Assembly (NCBI GenBank): GCA_036924085.1
Contig: JAVGWX010000004.1
Coordinates: 40,453,293-40,517,292, forward strand
Source: Ariolimax columbianus
Taxonomy: Eukaryota > Mollusca > Gastropoda > Stylommatophora > Arionidae
Direction of reading: 5' to 3'
Length of the DNA: 64,000 nucleotides
The notes beneath the pieces were generated by a model. The model saw only the letters and a program-made list of their open reading frames with translations, did not search any database and was not told the origin of the DNA. Of the stretch, positions 46,538 through 58,282 are shown piece by piece (positions within the stretch are counted from its first letter, which is position 1; every line of letters begins with the position of its first letter). Position numbers and translations under genes: made by a program.

Positions 46538-47554
46538 TTTCAAAAATTTTGAATATTAGTTCAGGCAGAGAAATTGAACGATTCATGGTAGTAGTAAATT
46601 CTAGTAGTATATAGTGGTAAATAATAAAATTGTAGCTGACGCCTCGTATTTTTCTGACAGAAAAAATACTTTTCTTTTTGTTGCAGTAGACCAAAAATAT
46701 GTCGCCTAGGGCGGATCGCCGTCTCCGCCCACACCCTCCATAGTTACGCCACTGGTGTACTAGTTGAAAAGATTGATGATGATCATTCATCGTTTACAGA
46801 AAGCCTGTAACTTAGAGCAAGCATAGGCGGTTTCATGTCAATGGTTTTACATGATGTGGTTGCTAGATGGACTCTTGTCGCCTTTGCGACAAGCTAGGAA
46901 AGTTAACACCTTGATAAAACTAGACGTTATTTGAAAAAAGGTAAATGTCAGTTCCATGGCAACAATTGCTGCCTCTAACCTTTTCCAACTCATACGTCAG
47001 GCAACTATTTACAGATACGTCGACTGGAGGAGCGGTCGGACCAGACCCGGATGTTTTTCTGTCTACTGACTTCGAACCCTGTCACGCTGTAATCCCAGTC
47101 TAGCAAGCCAGGTCACTGTTGATTAGGTTACATGCTCCAAATGGAACGTACATCTAATTTAATTAAGGAATAATTTGGTCTTATTTTAGGACTTTTCATT
47201 TAACGGCTCTTGCTTTGCTAGAACTTAACCCTGTCGCAAAGAAACTAACAAACTGAAAATTGGTAGTCCAAAGTCCTCAGGATATTATATGGAATACAGT
47301 ATACCATGAAAGAGAAGACATAATATAAGGAATGACGGGAGAATAATTATCCAGTACGTTGCGTACTCAACATAACTATTGTGAAAGAAAAAGTAACGGC
47401 ATTTCATTAGCAGAAACTGTCGTCTGGGATGTAGTGTTCGAGACTATATTGAACTATAACTCAGCTTTGCTTCTTAAAAGGAGTGACCAGTTTACTTTCT
47501 TGTCGCCTTGCCTTCATAAGTAACAGTAAGTCAGCTTCCCGTATGTAACATGGT
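46538..47554. other. Non-coding stretch
   Basis: At 46690-46756 GGGCGGATCGCCGTCTCCGC and CCTCCATAGTTACGCCACTG look like the end of a common SINE/retroposon, but no second copy lies in the window. Confidence 0.4.
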
Positions 47555-47660
47555 AGACTTGAGGGTATGGATATTTGTGATTGAACCCGGTACCTTTCCT
47601 GTGAATACCATTCACTCCAATCACTATGCAATTTAATCGCTAACAAGCAACCAACCTAGA
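47555..47660 (-). repeat. tRNA-like SINE head
   Basis: On the minus strand GTTAGCGATTAAATTGCATA (A box region) and GGTACCGGGTTCAATCAC (B box GGTTCAATC) about 35 bp apart. Confidence 0.45.
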
Positions 47661-47726
47661 TTTACATAACAACAAACTGCACATATTCAAGCTCTACGAA
47701 AGCGAAGCGTAATCAGTATCAGATGA

Positions 47727-47940
47727 AACATACTGAGCATGAACGCACCTCACGTGCTCGTGATTGGTCTTGGAAACAGGCTGTGCCCCAGCTGTTTGGC
47801 TAGCGAGGTGAGGATTGACACTGTAATCTCTAAAGTGGTGAGCTTACTGAAGATCGTCGTATTGCTCTGCAGACAGGAACACCCCGACACACCTTCTCAT
47901 GTTCTCGTCATGGTGAAAGAAGAGCCACAATAACAAACTA
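47727..47940 (+). repeat. RptB copy d (diverged)
   Basis: CATACTGAGCATGAACGCAC, TTGGTCTTGGAAACAGGCTG, TTGGCTAGCGAGGTGAGGAT and AAGTGGTGAGCTTACTGAAG align with the RptB body; closest to copy e at 53.5 kb. Confidence 0.6.
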
Positions 47941-48006
47941 CTTGCGCTTTGTTTCATACATATTTTGCAACTTCACATTCCGACAATGTGTGCAATGTCA
48001 CAAGAT

Positions 48007-48280
48007 AGGCGCCTTGGGGAAGCCGTGGGCTGGTGGTTAAGCGACACGGCTCACAATCCGAAGGTGCTTGGTTCGATCCCAATCACATCACCGTTACCCC
48101 GGGGAAGCAAACCCTTAGAAAATGAAGGAGGAAGCACACCCTTACATAAAATGAATGCCGAAATCGGATGCACTGGGCCGACAGGCGCAAAATAAAAACC
48201 ACAGTGCAACGCACACCACCTTGTGGAATAGAGAAATAAGGCAAACGCAGAAAAATAAAATAATTTTTTAATGAAAAAAA
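48007..48280 (+). repeat. tRNA-derived SINE (family S4), near full length
   Basis: GGGCTGGTGGTTAAGCGACA (A box) and GGTGCTTGGTTCGATCCCAA (B box GGTTCGATCCC) are spaced as in a tRNA gene. A ~190-bp body follows with TCGGATGCACTGGGCCGACA and an A-rich 3' end. ACAAGAT flanks it at 48000-48006 and 48281-48287, a probable 7-bp target-site duplication. A 3' fragment in the opposite orientation is at 32565-32645. Confidence 0.85.
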
Positions 48281-48287
48281 ACAAGAT

Positions 48288-49199
48288 GAGCGCAGAGATC
48301 AAATAGTAGATCTGCAATTAGATCTATAATAAATGAGTCATATTTTTGTTAATAAGTTATTTACGTATATATTTATAGTTAATATTAAGTTACATATATA
48401 ATTATAGCTAACCAGGTTTGCTAACCGGCTTCGCGCGGGATTAAAATTTTCTACAATGGCGTGAACAATATTTGAGACATTCAACGCAAAGATGGACATT
48501 CCAAAATGGACGACAGGAAAGCACAATGCTAGAGCACTTTTACTCCAGTTTCTCATTGAGAGAGTATTTTCTCTTAGGAGGTGTGATGAGCAGGTAATAT
48601 TGCTATCACTTGGACATTTAAATTGCTTTAGCTTACCGATGCTGAGATTTTAGCAAGACTGACAAATAAATACATGCATTTTATGTATATATGATAGATA
48701 ACAAGTTACTGATATGAATAATTCCTACTAATTGTTAGTCCAAACAAATACACATTATATCGTGTTCATGGTTAGAATAGAATAATAAATGCATTATACA
48801 CTATAACAATGTAATTGAATGAAATGAACAAATTTATCAAATATAAAAATGTGCATTGTATTAGTAAATGTAAATGCCCGTTTGTCCCAAAACAGAAGCG
48901 ATTGTATAAGATGCATTATACACAAACTAAAAGGTCAATGTCTCATAGATACCAGATAGCATAATTACAAAATGTTCAGTTATACACCACAGCATAAAAG
49001 AAGCAAAAGTAATTTGACTGTAAACAAAATACCATAAAAAATGGTAAAATATACAAAGCAGTGGCATTTTCTTTCTGTTCTTTTCCAAAGAAAGGATGTG
49101 TTTCTCTTAGTTGCATTATAGAAACACGCGTTTTTGTTTTAAAAATAAACAAATATATAAACTTAAATCTGGTTTTGTTACTACATACGTGCACCGTCA
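48288..49199. other. Non-coding AT-rich stretch
   Basis: Nothing recognised. Confidence 0.5.
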
Positions 49200-49590
49200 G
49201 GTGTCGTTAACAATCACCTCTATACACTTCCACCGTCTGGCTACCGTAACAGTCACCTCTATACACTTCCACCGTCTGGCTACCGTAACAGTCACCTCTA
49301 TACACTTCCACCGTCTGGCTACCGTAACAGTCACCTCTATACACTTCCACCGTCTGGCTACCGTAACAGTCACCTCTATACACTTCCACCGTCTGGCTAC
49401 CGTAACAGTCACCTCTATACACTTCCACCGTCTGGCTACCGTAACAGTCACCTCTATACACTTCCACCGTCTGGCTACCGTAACAGTCACCTCTATACAC
49501 TTCCACCGTCTGGTTACCGTAATAGTTACCTCTATACACTTCCACCGTCTGGTTACCGTAATAGTTACCTCTATACACTTCCACTGTCAA
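49200..49590. repeat. 39-bp minisatellite
   Basis: Ten units containing CACCTCTATACACTTCCACC and GTCTGGCTACCGTAACAGT. The first eight are nearly identical; the last two differ by GGTTACCGTAATAGTTA. 39 bp equals 13 codons, so one plus frame (TSIHFHRLATVTV) and two minus frames stay open. Confidence 0.95.
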
Positions 49591-49984
49591 ATGTGCCTAA
49601 TAGTCAAATCTACAATTTCTGTGCTAGAATTTAAATGCACCCCCCAAAAATGTAGCACATCGGTCATCTTTAAGGATTTTTACAATGTCATCTGTGTGAG
49701 TGTGTGTGGTTGGGAGCGGAGGGCGGTAGGGTTGGGGTGTGGGGCGGAGGAAGTGATGAGGTTGTACATATACAACGTCAGATATGTATGGAAGAAAAGA
49801 GGATATAATCCAACATACAAGTTTTTAATTTAACCTAGTGTGATGAGGGGAAGAATTGAAGAAGTGTAGTGCCACACAGATATAAGTATTGTTATCGTGT
49901 CTTGTTTTAAAATACTGCTACTCTATGCAGTATTAAACTTTATATGTGCTCTTTGTTACCATTGTCAAGCTAGGTCCTTATGCT

Positions 49985-50412
49985 ATGTACAGAAAGGAAA
50001 ATTACATTTTATGGAACGAAATATCTGAGAAAGGTAATCAATATCACCAGGAAAGATAGAATGAGACATTATTACATTTGAAAATAAACTACGCCTTGTG
50101 CCGAAAAACAGCGATTTATAAACATACAAGACAAGTTTCCTAATCAATTTATACTGCATGCAATACAAAAAGAACCGGTTACAAGGCACAAGAAGGACCA
50201 TGTAGCAGATTGATAGATGATATACAAGAGATAGAATGAAACATTATAACATTTATAAATATAATGAAATACCCTCCAGTGCAGAATAATAGCGATACGG
50301 AGATCCAAAAGACATGACGATGTATCCTAATAAATTTCTACTGCACGCATGTAAAGCGAAAAGATATGGTTACAAAGCAAACAGAAGACCACGTGAAAGA
50401 TGGATAATTGAC
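49985..50412 (+). pseudogene. Tandemly duplicated RT C-terminus remnant (weak)
   Basis: Two ~210-bp direct repeats share GATAGAATGA.ACATTAT and AT.CTAAT.AATTTCTACTGCA. Their plus frames give ACNTKRTGYKAQEGP and ACKAKRYGYKANRRPRERWI, recalling the TGYKPRGRPRKRWIDDI segment of RTE-like elements. Confidence 0.4.
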
Positions 50413-50509
50413 ATAACTTGAATCATACAACAACAGCGGCTTGGAAACTACTCTTGCCACACTCATGCCCAGTAGAAGGTTCGGATGTCTAAGGACAGAG
50501 AAGTAAAAC

Positions 50510-51422
50510 AAATGAAGAACACATTCAGTACAAGTGTGGAACCAGTTTACCAGATCCATGATTGCAAAATTTGCTGGCACAACTATACAGTAGTGTCTCA
50601 TCTAAAGCAGAAGTGTATATATTGAGGTCGGATTTAGATACAATTCGAGAATTGTCTGTAATCTGGCAAAAGGAGTTTAATATAGATACATGGACAGTCA
50701 TCCACATGGGTAGATCCAATATGGAACATAATTACAGAATAGGAGAGAACAATATTAGAAAGATAGATATGGAAAGGGACCTAGGGGTTATAATAGATCA
50801 TACAGGTAAGGTGAGGAAGTTCAGGTAGCAGTAAAAAAAGGCAAGTGCAATGTAAGGTATGATAAAAATAATTATTAAACATAGAAGCAAGGAAGTGATA
50901 GTCAAACTGTATAAATCATTAGACCTAGATTGGAGTTCTGTCTACAGGTGGGGATTCCTTATCATAGAGGGGATATAAACATGCTAAAAAGAATACAAAA
51001 AAGAGCGACAAAGCTGATAGTGAGATTCCAGAATTACAGTTATGAGGAAAGTCTCAGAAAAACCGGCCCACATTGTCTAGAAGAGAGAAGAATTCGTGGT
51101 GACTTAATACAGATTTATAAGATGATCAGAGGAATGGATAAATTAGACTATAACAATTTATTTTTAAATACAGCCACACACAAGAACAAGAGGGTACAAG
51201 TTCACTAAAGAGAGGTCCATATTAGATATTAGGAAATATTTTTTTAGTCAGAGAGTGCTGAATGCTTGGAATGCATTGCCACGGCAGGTAGTGGAGATAG
51301 GGACAGTTAATGCATTTAAGAATAAATTGGATGCGTATAGCTTTTAGAGCAAGGTGGTGTAAATGGAACTGGTTGTATACAGACTCTGCAGAGTCTTCTA
51401 AACCAGTATAAAGACGTTAAGT
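50510..51422 (+). pseudogene. CR1/L2-like non-LTR retrotransposon 3' end
   Basis: Plus-strand pieces in changing frames: KFAGTTIQ at the place of KFADDTKIY, SVSSKAEVYILRSDLDTI, KEFNIDTWTVIHMGRSN, MERDLGVIIDHTGK, KEVIVKLYKSL, KRIQKRATKLIVRFQNYSYE, RRIRGDLIQIYKMIRGMDKL and VLNAWNALPRQVVE followed by TVNAFKNKLDAY. This is the RT from motif C to the C-terminus. The two catalytic aspartates of motif C read Gly-Thr. It ends in a tail with GACGTTAAGTTAAGTTA, shared with the solitary copies at 914, 15293 and 31304. Confidence 0.85.
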
Positions 51423-52884
51423 TAAGTTATTTATCTATTTCTTCTTTCTTCTTCGTCGTTCGTTCTCAGACGCCCGCTACCAAGCCTAGAACGTTCTCAG
51501 ACGCCCGCTACCAAGTACTGAAAAGAATATTTGCTAGATGTTGCTACTGAATAACTTATATTTATGATGTTGTCTCCTTGGACAATTTTGGCAACATTCA
51601 TATTACAAAAATATAATAAGTATTTTAATCGTGTTATGCACATTGTAAACACATACATGAACAGCAGTCGTACTAGTGGTTAAATAAAAGGTTTACCTTA
51701 ATATTACCTGATGACAAGAACCACTTTTATCACTCACACTTGAATGCAGAGATGAGACTAATAAATACAACTACGAACTCAGATGCGCTGCGAGGACCGA
51801 AGACATTTTCGTCAAAGGATACGTGGTCACCAAAACCAGTCTATGGACTGAATAACCGGCGATATCGAGGACGACAATATGGTCATAGTTGACAGATAAA
51901 AATGACTGAAGTTTTTTCATGTGGATGGATATCTGTCAATAAATTATGCTAATCAAGAGACAAATGGCTTTCTCGTTCGTTCGTTGGAAGAGCATGTAAC
52001 TTTGTCTTAGGATTATGAAAAAAAAAAAATGAGAACCAGGAAGAGAAATAAGGCACTGACAAACACTTGACATTTGAAACACCTACAATTTGTATTGACT
52101 TTTTTTCAATATCGGTATTATGTTATAGCACTTTAATGTTTGTAAGAATTTAAGGGATTTCAATGATTTTATTATTTTGTTGTTTCGAGTAATATTAATT
52201 AAGGACAAAAAATACAATTTATAAACATTTAACAAGCCAAGTAGTCCATACTGAAAGACGAAACATTGTTTTTTCCTTTTTCACATTTACAAAAATTTCT
52301 TTGTGCGTACATTTTATATGCCACTAACTTTTCGTTCAAAAATGTTTGTTTTTTTTTCAAAAAAAGGATGAGTGGTCTAACACAATTTGTGATTATATTT
52401 TGAGGGAAGTCTGGATTTACTTGACGAAGGTGATGTCAAAAGGTGACACAAAATGCGTTAGCGTCCTCTTATTCACAGTTGTTGTTTGATAATTGTTTGT
52501 GATAACTTTCTTCTGACAGTCAATCATTTTTAATTGAGCCTCGTTTGAAATCTAGACGAAGATTACTCGCGTTGCCCTACAAAACGTTTGTCATAGTGAG
52601 TGCATTAAGAAACATCGCTATATTGTGCAAGATGGTTCTAAGTAAATGAAGTCTATCAGCGGAAATTACCCTCATGGTAGAAGTGTTTGAGACTTTCTTG
52701 TACTAAATTACAGCTTGTATGACATGGGGTATCCAGTTTTCCTTAACAGCTGGGTAAACTGGAGCACACCGGCAGCGGAAGCTAAACCCCGTACATGTTG
52801 CTATGAAAAGCGAGTGATCTGCCACTACACTAGCCAGAAACGTAGGGATAATGCAACATATCAAATATTAAACCAAACGGGGAG
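51423..52884. other. Non-coding AT-rich stretch
   Basis: Apart from the RptC scrap at 51440-51510 nothing is recognised. Confidence 0.5.
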
Positions 52885-53740
52885 AAGAGACTAACGTTCT
52901 ATTAGAAGAAACATAATGGTTGTGCTATGTTAGTACATAAGGTGGTCGAGTGGTAAAGCATTCGATTCTCAAAGCGTTGAGCCGAAACGGTTGAATATCG
53001 AGTCCCGCAGGTTTCAAATAACACCTGGTCTCAATGGAGGTGGGACCAGATTGCCTGCATCCTGAGTTACATCCAGTCTTCTGGTCTTATGTCTTGCAAC
53101 TGGTCAAATGTAGCTCGGGATAAGAGAGTAATGTTAATTCGCTCATTATAATTAAAATACAGCGGAAGTTACATAATCAAGACAAAACCACCTGAAGATA
53201 TCACCATCATCGCATACGGGGGACAACTAATTAACAACATTAGTCAGGGACATGTGAGATATACTGACCGTACTATGTTAGTCAGGGGAAGTGAAACATA
53301 CTGATCCGACTTTGTTAGTCAGGGCCAGGTGAGACACACTGATGAAACTATGTTAGTCACCGTCAGGTGTACCCTTCTGATCAACCTATATTAGTCAGGA
53401 TCAGAAAACATACTGATCAGACTATGTTAGTCAGGGTCAGGTGAGATATCCTAATGAAAGTATGTTAGGGTCTGGTGAGACATACAGTTAAGATTAAGTA
53501 TGTCAGGGTCAGGAGAAATATACTGATCACAATGTCACCTCACTTTCAATCTGTTGTCCTTAGAAACAGGCTTTTTCAAAGCGGTTTGGCTAACGGCGTT
53601 GTGATCTCCATAGTAGTGAGCTTACTAAGTAGCCTCGCATTGCACTACAGCTATGAGGAAATCCCGGCACACATTCTCAGCTACGCCTTGTGATGTGAGA
53701 AAAGCAGATGGAAACCGTCACCAAAGATTGTCGTAAAATA
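52885..53740 (+). repeat. RptB copy e, split by a SINE
   Basis: The head GAGACTAACGTTCTATTAGA (52887) is separated by a tRNA-headed SINE from a degenerate VNTR (53210-53530; units with CTGATCAGACTATGTTAGTC). The body follows with GTCCTTAGAAACAGGCTTTT and CCATAGTAGTGAGCTTACTA. Confidence 0.75.
52925..53110 (+). repeat. tRNA-headed SINE inside RptB
   Basis: AAGGTGGTCGAGTGGTAAAG (A box region, close to tRNA-Ser/Leu) and GGTTGAATATCGAGTCCCGC (B box region), then a body ending near CTCGGGATAAGAGAGTAATG. It sits in the RptB head. Confidence 0.55.
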
Positions 53741-55254
53741 TAAAAAGTCAAATACGACTGATATTAGCAACAACTATTAAACCAAAACTCGCTCTGCAAA
53801 GTCAGAATCAAGAGGGAACAATGTTATTGTCTCTACCAACAGTTGATATCGTATGATGTGTTTCTTTGTTTGTTCTGTTTGTTGTTTTTTTTGTGAATGT
53901 GGGGTGGGGAGTGGGGGTGTTGGGAAGGAAATTTAAGTTGAAGTGCCTACATTTTAAAACGAAGAGATAGTTCATAGCGGACACTGCTGTCGAGGATGGA
54001 GTGTTAAAGACTTAATTTTACGAGGTCACAACTTGTTTATGATGTAAGATGGCCAGTTGCCTTTCTCGCTTCTTTTCTTTCCATAACAATAAGTCATGTA
54101 CGAATTTACAGCTCTGTTCCACCTTTGCCGTCAACAGCTATTGCTCTATAAATATGTTAATCTGACGCTGTTTTAAAAGAATCAAAGATAAGAGACCGAG
54201 GAAGAAGAGCGTGGGTATCTACGACATCAGACGTTAGCTGTTGTGAGTGGAGCAAAAACGTGGCCTTAAATGAAAGGAAGATATACCACATGAGCCAGAA
54301 CCGAGAAGACAGAACTGGTAAAAAATAAGGTCTCTGCTGGTTTCAGTTTTCCACTGATTTAATTTTGGTAGGCATTAGAGGGAATGTCTGATTCCACTTT
54401 CCTTACAGCCTGATTACCATTATTTATTTTTCTGGTTTCTTTTTTATTCATTTACGACTGTTCTCATTGGGTGCTATCGTAAATGCATTTGTATAGTATA
54501 TAATGGACATAATTTAATCCAATTTTGAATGACGTCCTTTCGAGAGAAATCATTGATCTTGACCACTTTAAGGAGCTGAGGATTGGTGCATTAACTGACT
54601 AATGGAATTTAAAGACTGTCTTTCTGTCTACCTTTGCAAAAATAAAACAGAATTTGACACAGACAGAGACGGAAAGTACAAACCGGTGAGTTTGATAATT
54701 TCAAATATGGCGGGAGCCAGACATGTTTACCTTGTTATAAATTTGTTTAGAAGATCATGTATTCACAGTTCCCAAATGTCTAATATAACAAGAGGCAATA
54801 TACTCACATATAATATGCGCGACTAACGTCAAAAGTGGCACAATCCGACTGTTTTTTTTTGGTTTTTTTTTGGTCAGCGTGTGGCAGTTTGTGCGTGTCA
54901 TTTATTTATACCACGGTAGGAAATGAAAAGAATGGGACAGAACAGCTGAGAAACAAAACCTGTCCAATCGATTTACAATGCATTAAAGGCTATTCAGGAT
55001 ACACAATCACGAACAATCTGTAATTGGGAATTAAGTGAGTTGCACGACTATTTCAGTTTGAAGTGTAAAACTAATTTTTGAAAGCTCATTATGTTGACAA
55101 CGTAAACACATTCTAACACTCATTCAAGGTTTTTACAGATCTGGCTATTCTCTCTTTAAAGACTGTTCTGAACTTGACAATGCTGGTAACAAGTGGAGAT
55201 CATATATAGTTTCCATACTTCAACTTTTGACGAGTTCTGCTTAAATATAGAGAG
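53741..55254. other. Non-coding AT-rich stretch
   Basis: No gene supported; frames at 54602-55023 have no motif. Confidence 0.45.
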
Positions 55255-55480
55255 CTATGGAACATATGGCCAAGGGATTGTGAGGTTGGTTTACACGGTC
55301 AACATACCAGATTCAAATCACGTCGCTCTTGTTTTGACAGACTGAGAAGGTCGTAGATTTTTTCATGGCATGACCACTTCTCCCAGCTGGAAATGCCTGG
55401 CTAACACATGTCAAAATTTCGACTTCACTGCGGGTGTAACAGGTTTCGTGATCTGTCGACTGCACTTTAAAATGATAGGG
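55255..55480 (+). repeat. SINE-like fragment
   Basis: GTTGGTTTACACGGTCAACA and CCAGATTCAAATCACGTCGC resemble A and B box regions of a decayed tRNA head; the body contains CATGGCATGACCACTTCTCC. Confidence 0.45.
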
Positions 55481-55664
55481 AGTGAGTACACATGCGGTCG
55501 TCCAAGTGCAATGAAGTTATTTGTATGAGCTATTTTCTATTTTTAAAAGAGAACACTGATTTTTGTCTGTCTGTTTTTCAATAGTTTCTTAATCAATATT
55601 TGAATTATATTTTTAAGTAGATCTTCCGATGTCTTTATAATACAGTCTCATCTACAATACAGTC

Positions 55665-56580
55665 ATAGACTAGCGTCTGGTCTGGCAAAACATACTGATC
55701 AAACACGTTAGTCAGGATCAGGCAAAACATACTGATCATACTCGTTGGTCAGGATCAGGCAAAACATACTGATCATACACGTTAGTCAGGATCAGGCAAA
55801 ACATACTGATAATACACGTTAGTCAGGATCAGGCAAAACATACTGATAATACACGTTAGTCTGGATCAGGCAAAACATACTGATCATACACGTAAGTCAG
55901 GATCATGCAAAACATACTGATCATTAACGTTAGTTAGGATCAGGCAAAATATACTGATCATACACGTTAGTCAGGATCAGGCAAAACATACTGATGATAC
56001 ACATTAGTCAGGATCAGGCAAAACATACTGATCATACACGTTAGTTAGGATCAGGCAAAACGTACTGATAATACACATTAGTCAGATCATGCAAAACATA
56101 CTGATCATACACGTTAGTCAGGATCAGGAAAAACATAATGATCATACACGTTAGTCAGGATCAGGCAAAACATACTGATCATACACGTTAGTCAGGATCA
56201 GGCAAAACATACTGATCATACACGTTAGTCAGGATCAGGCAAAACATACTGATCATACACGTTAGCCAGGATCAGGCAAAATATACTGACCCAGACCCTA
56301 CCCCAAATTCCCTGTAGTCCTCCTTAGAAACGGGCTCTTTTCATGGCAGCCTGGCTAGCGAGGCGAGGGATCGACGTAATCTCAGTAATAGTGATCGACA
56401 CGTAGATAAAGTCAAGCATAGCACAACCGCCTGGATCCCGGTCAACCTTCACCAGCACGCCCGGGATGTGAGGAAAGCTACAACAAACCGCCACTGAACG
56501 TACTTTTCAGGACACACAAAATAGTAAATCTCCTCATTGTTGCCATTCAACAACAACAACAACAACAACAACAATACAGT
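55665..56580 (+). repeat. RptB copy f with expanded 37-bp VNTR
   Basis: About 16 units of 37 bp (AAACATACTGATCATACACG, TTAGTCAGGATCAGGCA) from 55683 to 56285. The conserved body (CCTTAGAAACGGGCTCTTTT, CTGGCTAGCGAGGCGAGGGA, CACGCCCGGGATGTGAGGAA) and a CAACAACAACAAC tail near 56550-56573 follow. Confidence 0.9.
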
Positions 56581-57099
56581 ATCATTTACAATACCGCCCC
56601 CGTTAAAATAGGATTCTTTAACAATAGTCTCTTATATATTTCAGTATCCTTTACAACACCGTCTCCTTTACATTACAGTATCATTTATAATGCAGTCTCC
56701 TTTTGGAAAACGTAAAGGTAGTCCCATAATAGAGACTGCTGTGGGCGATGAAATGTTAAAGACTTCATTGTACTAAGGATCCTTTCTCTGTGAGGGTTAT
56801 TTGACCATCTATAATTGCTGTTGCCTTTTAATCACAACGCAGTATAGCCATATACTCTTTTACAGCTGAATATACTAGAGCGTTTCGAGACCGACACTTG
56901 AAATTGGTACCCACCAGAGAGAAGAAAATGCGCTAAACAGTATGCTACACATTCGCTGTCTTCTTCTCCCCACTCTATTTTCTTTCTACGTTTCCCAATA
57001 TTCATGTCTCTGTTTTTCGTCAATTATTTCAGTGCGTATTCCCATCTTGAACTCTCAAATGGGTTTATAGTATATCTATATACATTACTTTCTAACACA
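56581..57099. other. Non-coding stretch
   Basis: The 56570-56700 part is a degenerate repeat of CAGTATCATTTACAATACCG-like units; no gene. Confidence 0.45.
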
Positions 57100-57760
57100 G
57101 TTTATCTACTCCTTAAATTCTTTCATAGCTTCTATATTCCTTACTTTCTGTCATAACCTCTGTATTTCTTACTTTATATTACAGCCTCTGCACTTCTTAC
57201 TTTATATCATAACTTCTATATTCCTTTTTATCATAGCTTCAATATTTCTCATTTTCTATCAAATCTTCTACATTCCTCACTTCTACCATATCATGTATAT
57301 TCCTTACTTTCTACCATAGCCTCTATATTATTTACTTTCTATTACATCCACAGTAATCCTTACTTTCTACCATGACCTGTATATTCCTTACTTTTTATCA
57401 TGCTTCCATACTTCTTTCTTTCTACCATATTGCGTATGTTCCTTACTTTCTATCATAGCCTCTATGTTCCTTACTTTCTATCATAGCCTCTATGTTCCTT
57501 ACTTTCAATCATAACCTCTACACTATATACTTTATATCATGGTCTCTACAGTTCTTTCTTTCTATCATGGTCTCTATGCTCCTTACTTTCAATCATAACC
57601 TCTACACTATATACTTTATATCATGGTCTCTACAGTTCTTTCTTTCTATCATGGTCTCTATACTCTTTACTTTCTATCATAGTCTATATATTAAATAATT
57701 TTCTACCATAACCTCTATTTTCGTTACTTTCTATCATATCGCCTATGTTCCTTTCATATA
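57100..57760. repeat. 28-bp pyrimidine-rich minisatellite
   Basis: Units like TATCATAGCCTCTATGTTCC plus TTACTTTC. Part of it shows an 84-bp higher-order repeat (3 x 28) at about 57507-57674. Confidence 0.85.
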
Positions 57761-58282
57761 TTATATAAATATGTACCGTATTGTCCCCCGCCTTCTTATT
57801 CCTCCACAGCTTACTATGTTTGTTTGCTTTATTCTGTTATGTTCTTATATTCTCCCTCTATTTATTTTTGCTTTCTAAAGGGCTCGGACTCATTTATGCA
57901 AATTAATTTATTTTTCTCCTTTTTTTCACCCGTAAATGTTTTGTTGATAATTTTCAGATATTTTAATTCCATTTCTTTGCTTTCGTCTGTTTTTAGCTCC
58001 AAATCCCATATATCTTGTGAAATTAATCAGCATTACCCTTTGGCACATCTTTTCTAGGCTTTCTTCGCCATTTTCATATGTGGGATTTTATGTTAACAGT
58101 TATTGTCTGTGAAATTCCTAAGTTTCGTATTTCCCATTCATTGATCTTTGATATGCCTTTTCTTCATTCCACGTGTGATGGGCTGAAAGTACTACATTTA
58201 TTCTATAGTTTGATGTTCTAAGTGTCTTTGTTGCCCGTAGTAAAGGATTGTTCTTAAGTTTAATTCAATTGTTCTTGTGATC
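57761..58282. other. Non-coding T-rich stretch
   Basis: Nothing recognised. Confidence 0.5.

Noticed and set aside
49111..49833. 240-codon open frame
   Set aside because: Mostly the 39-bp minisatellite plus short chance extensions; two antisense frames are equally open.
55683..56285. 37-bp direct repeats resembling a CRISPR array
   Set aside because: Units are contiguous with no unique spacers and lie in intron-bearing animal DNA; it is a minisatellite.
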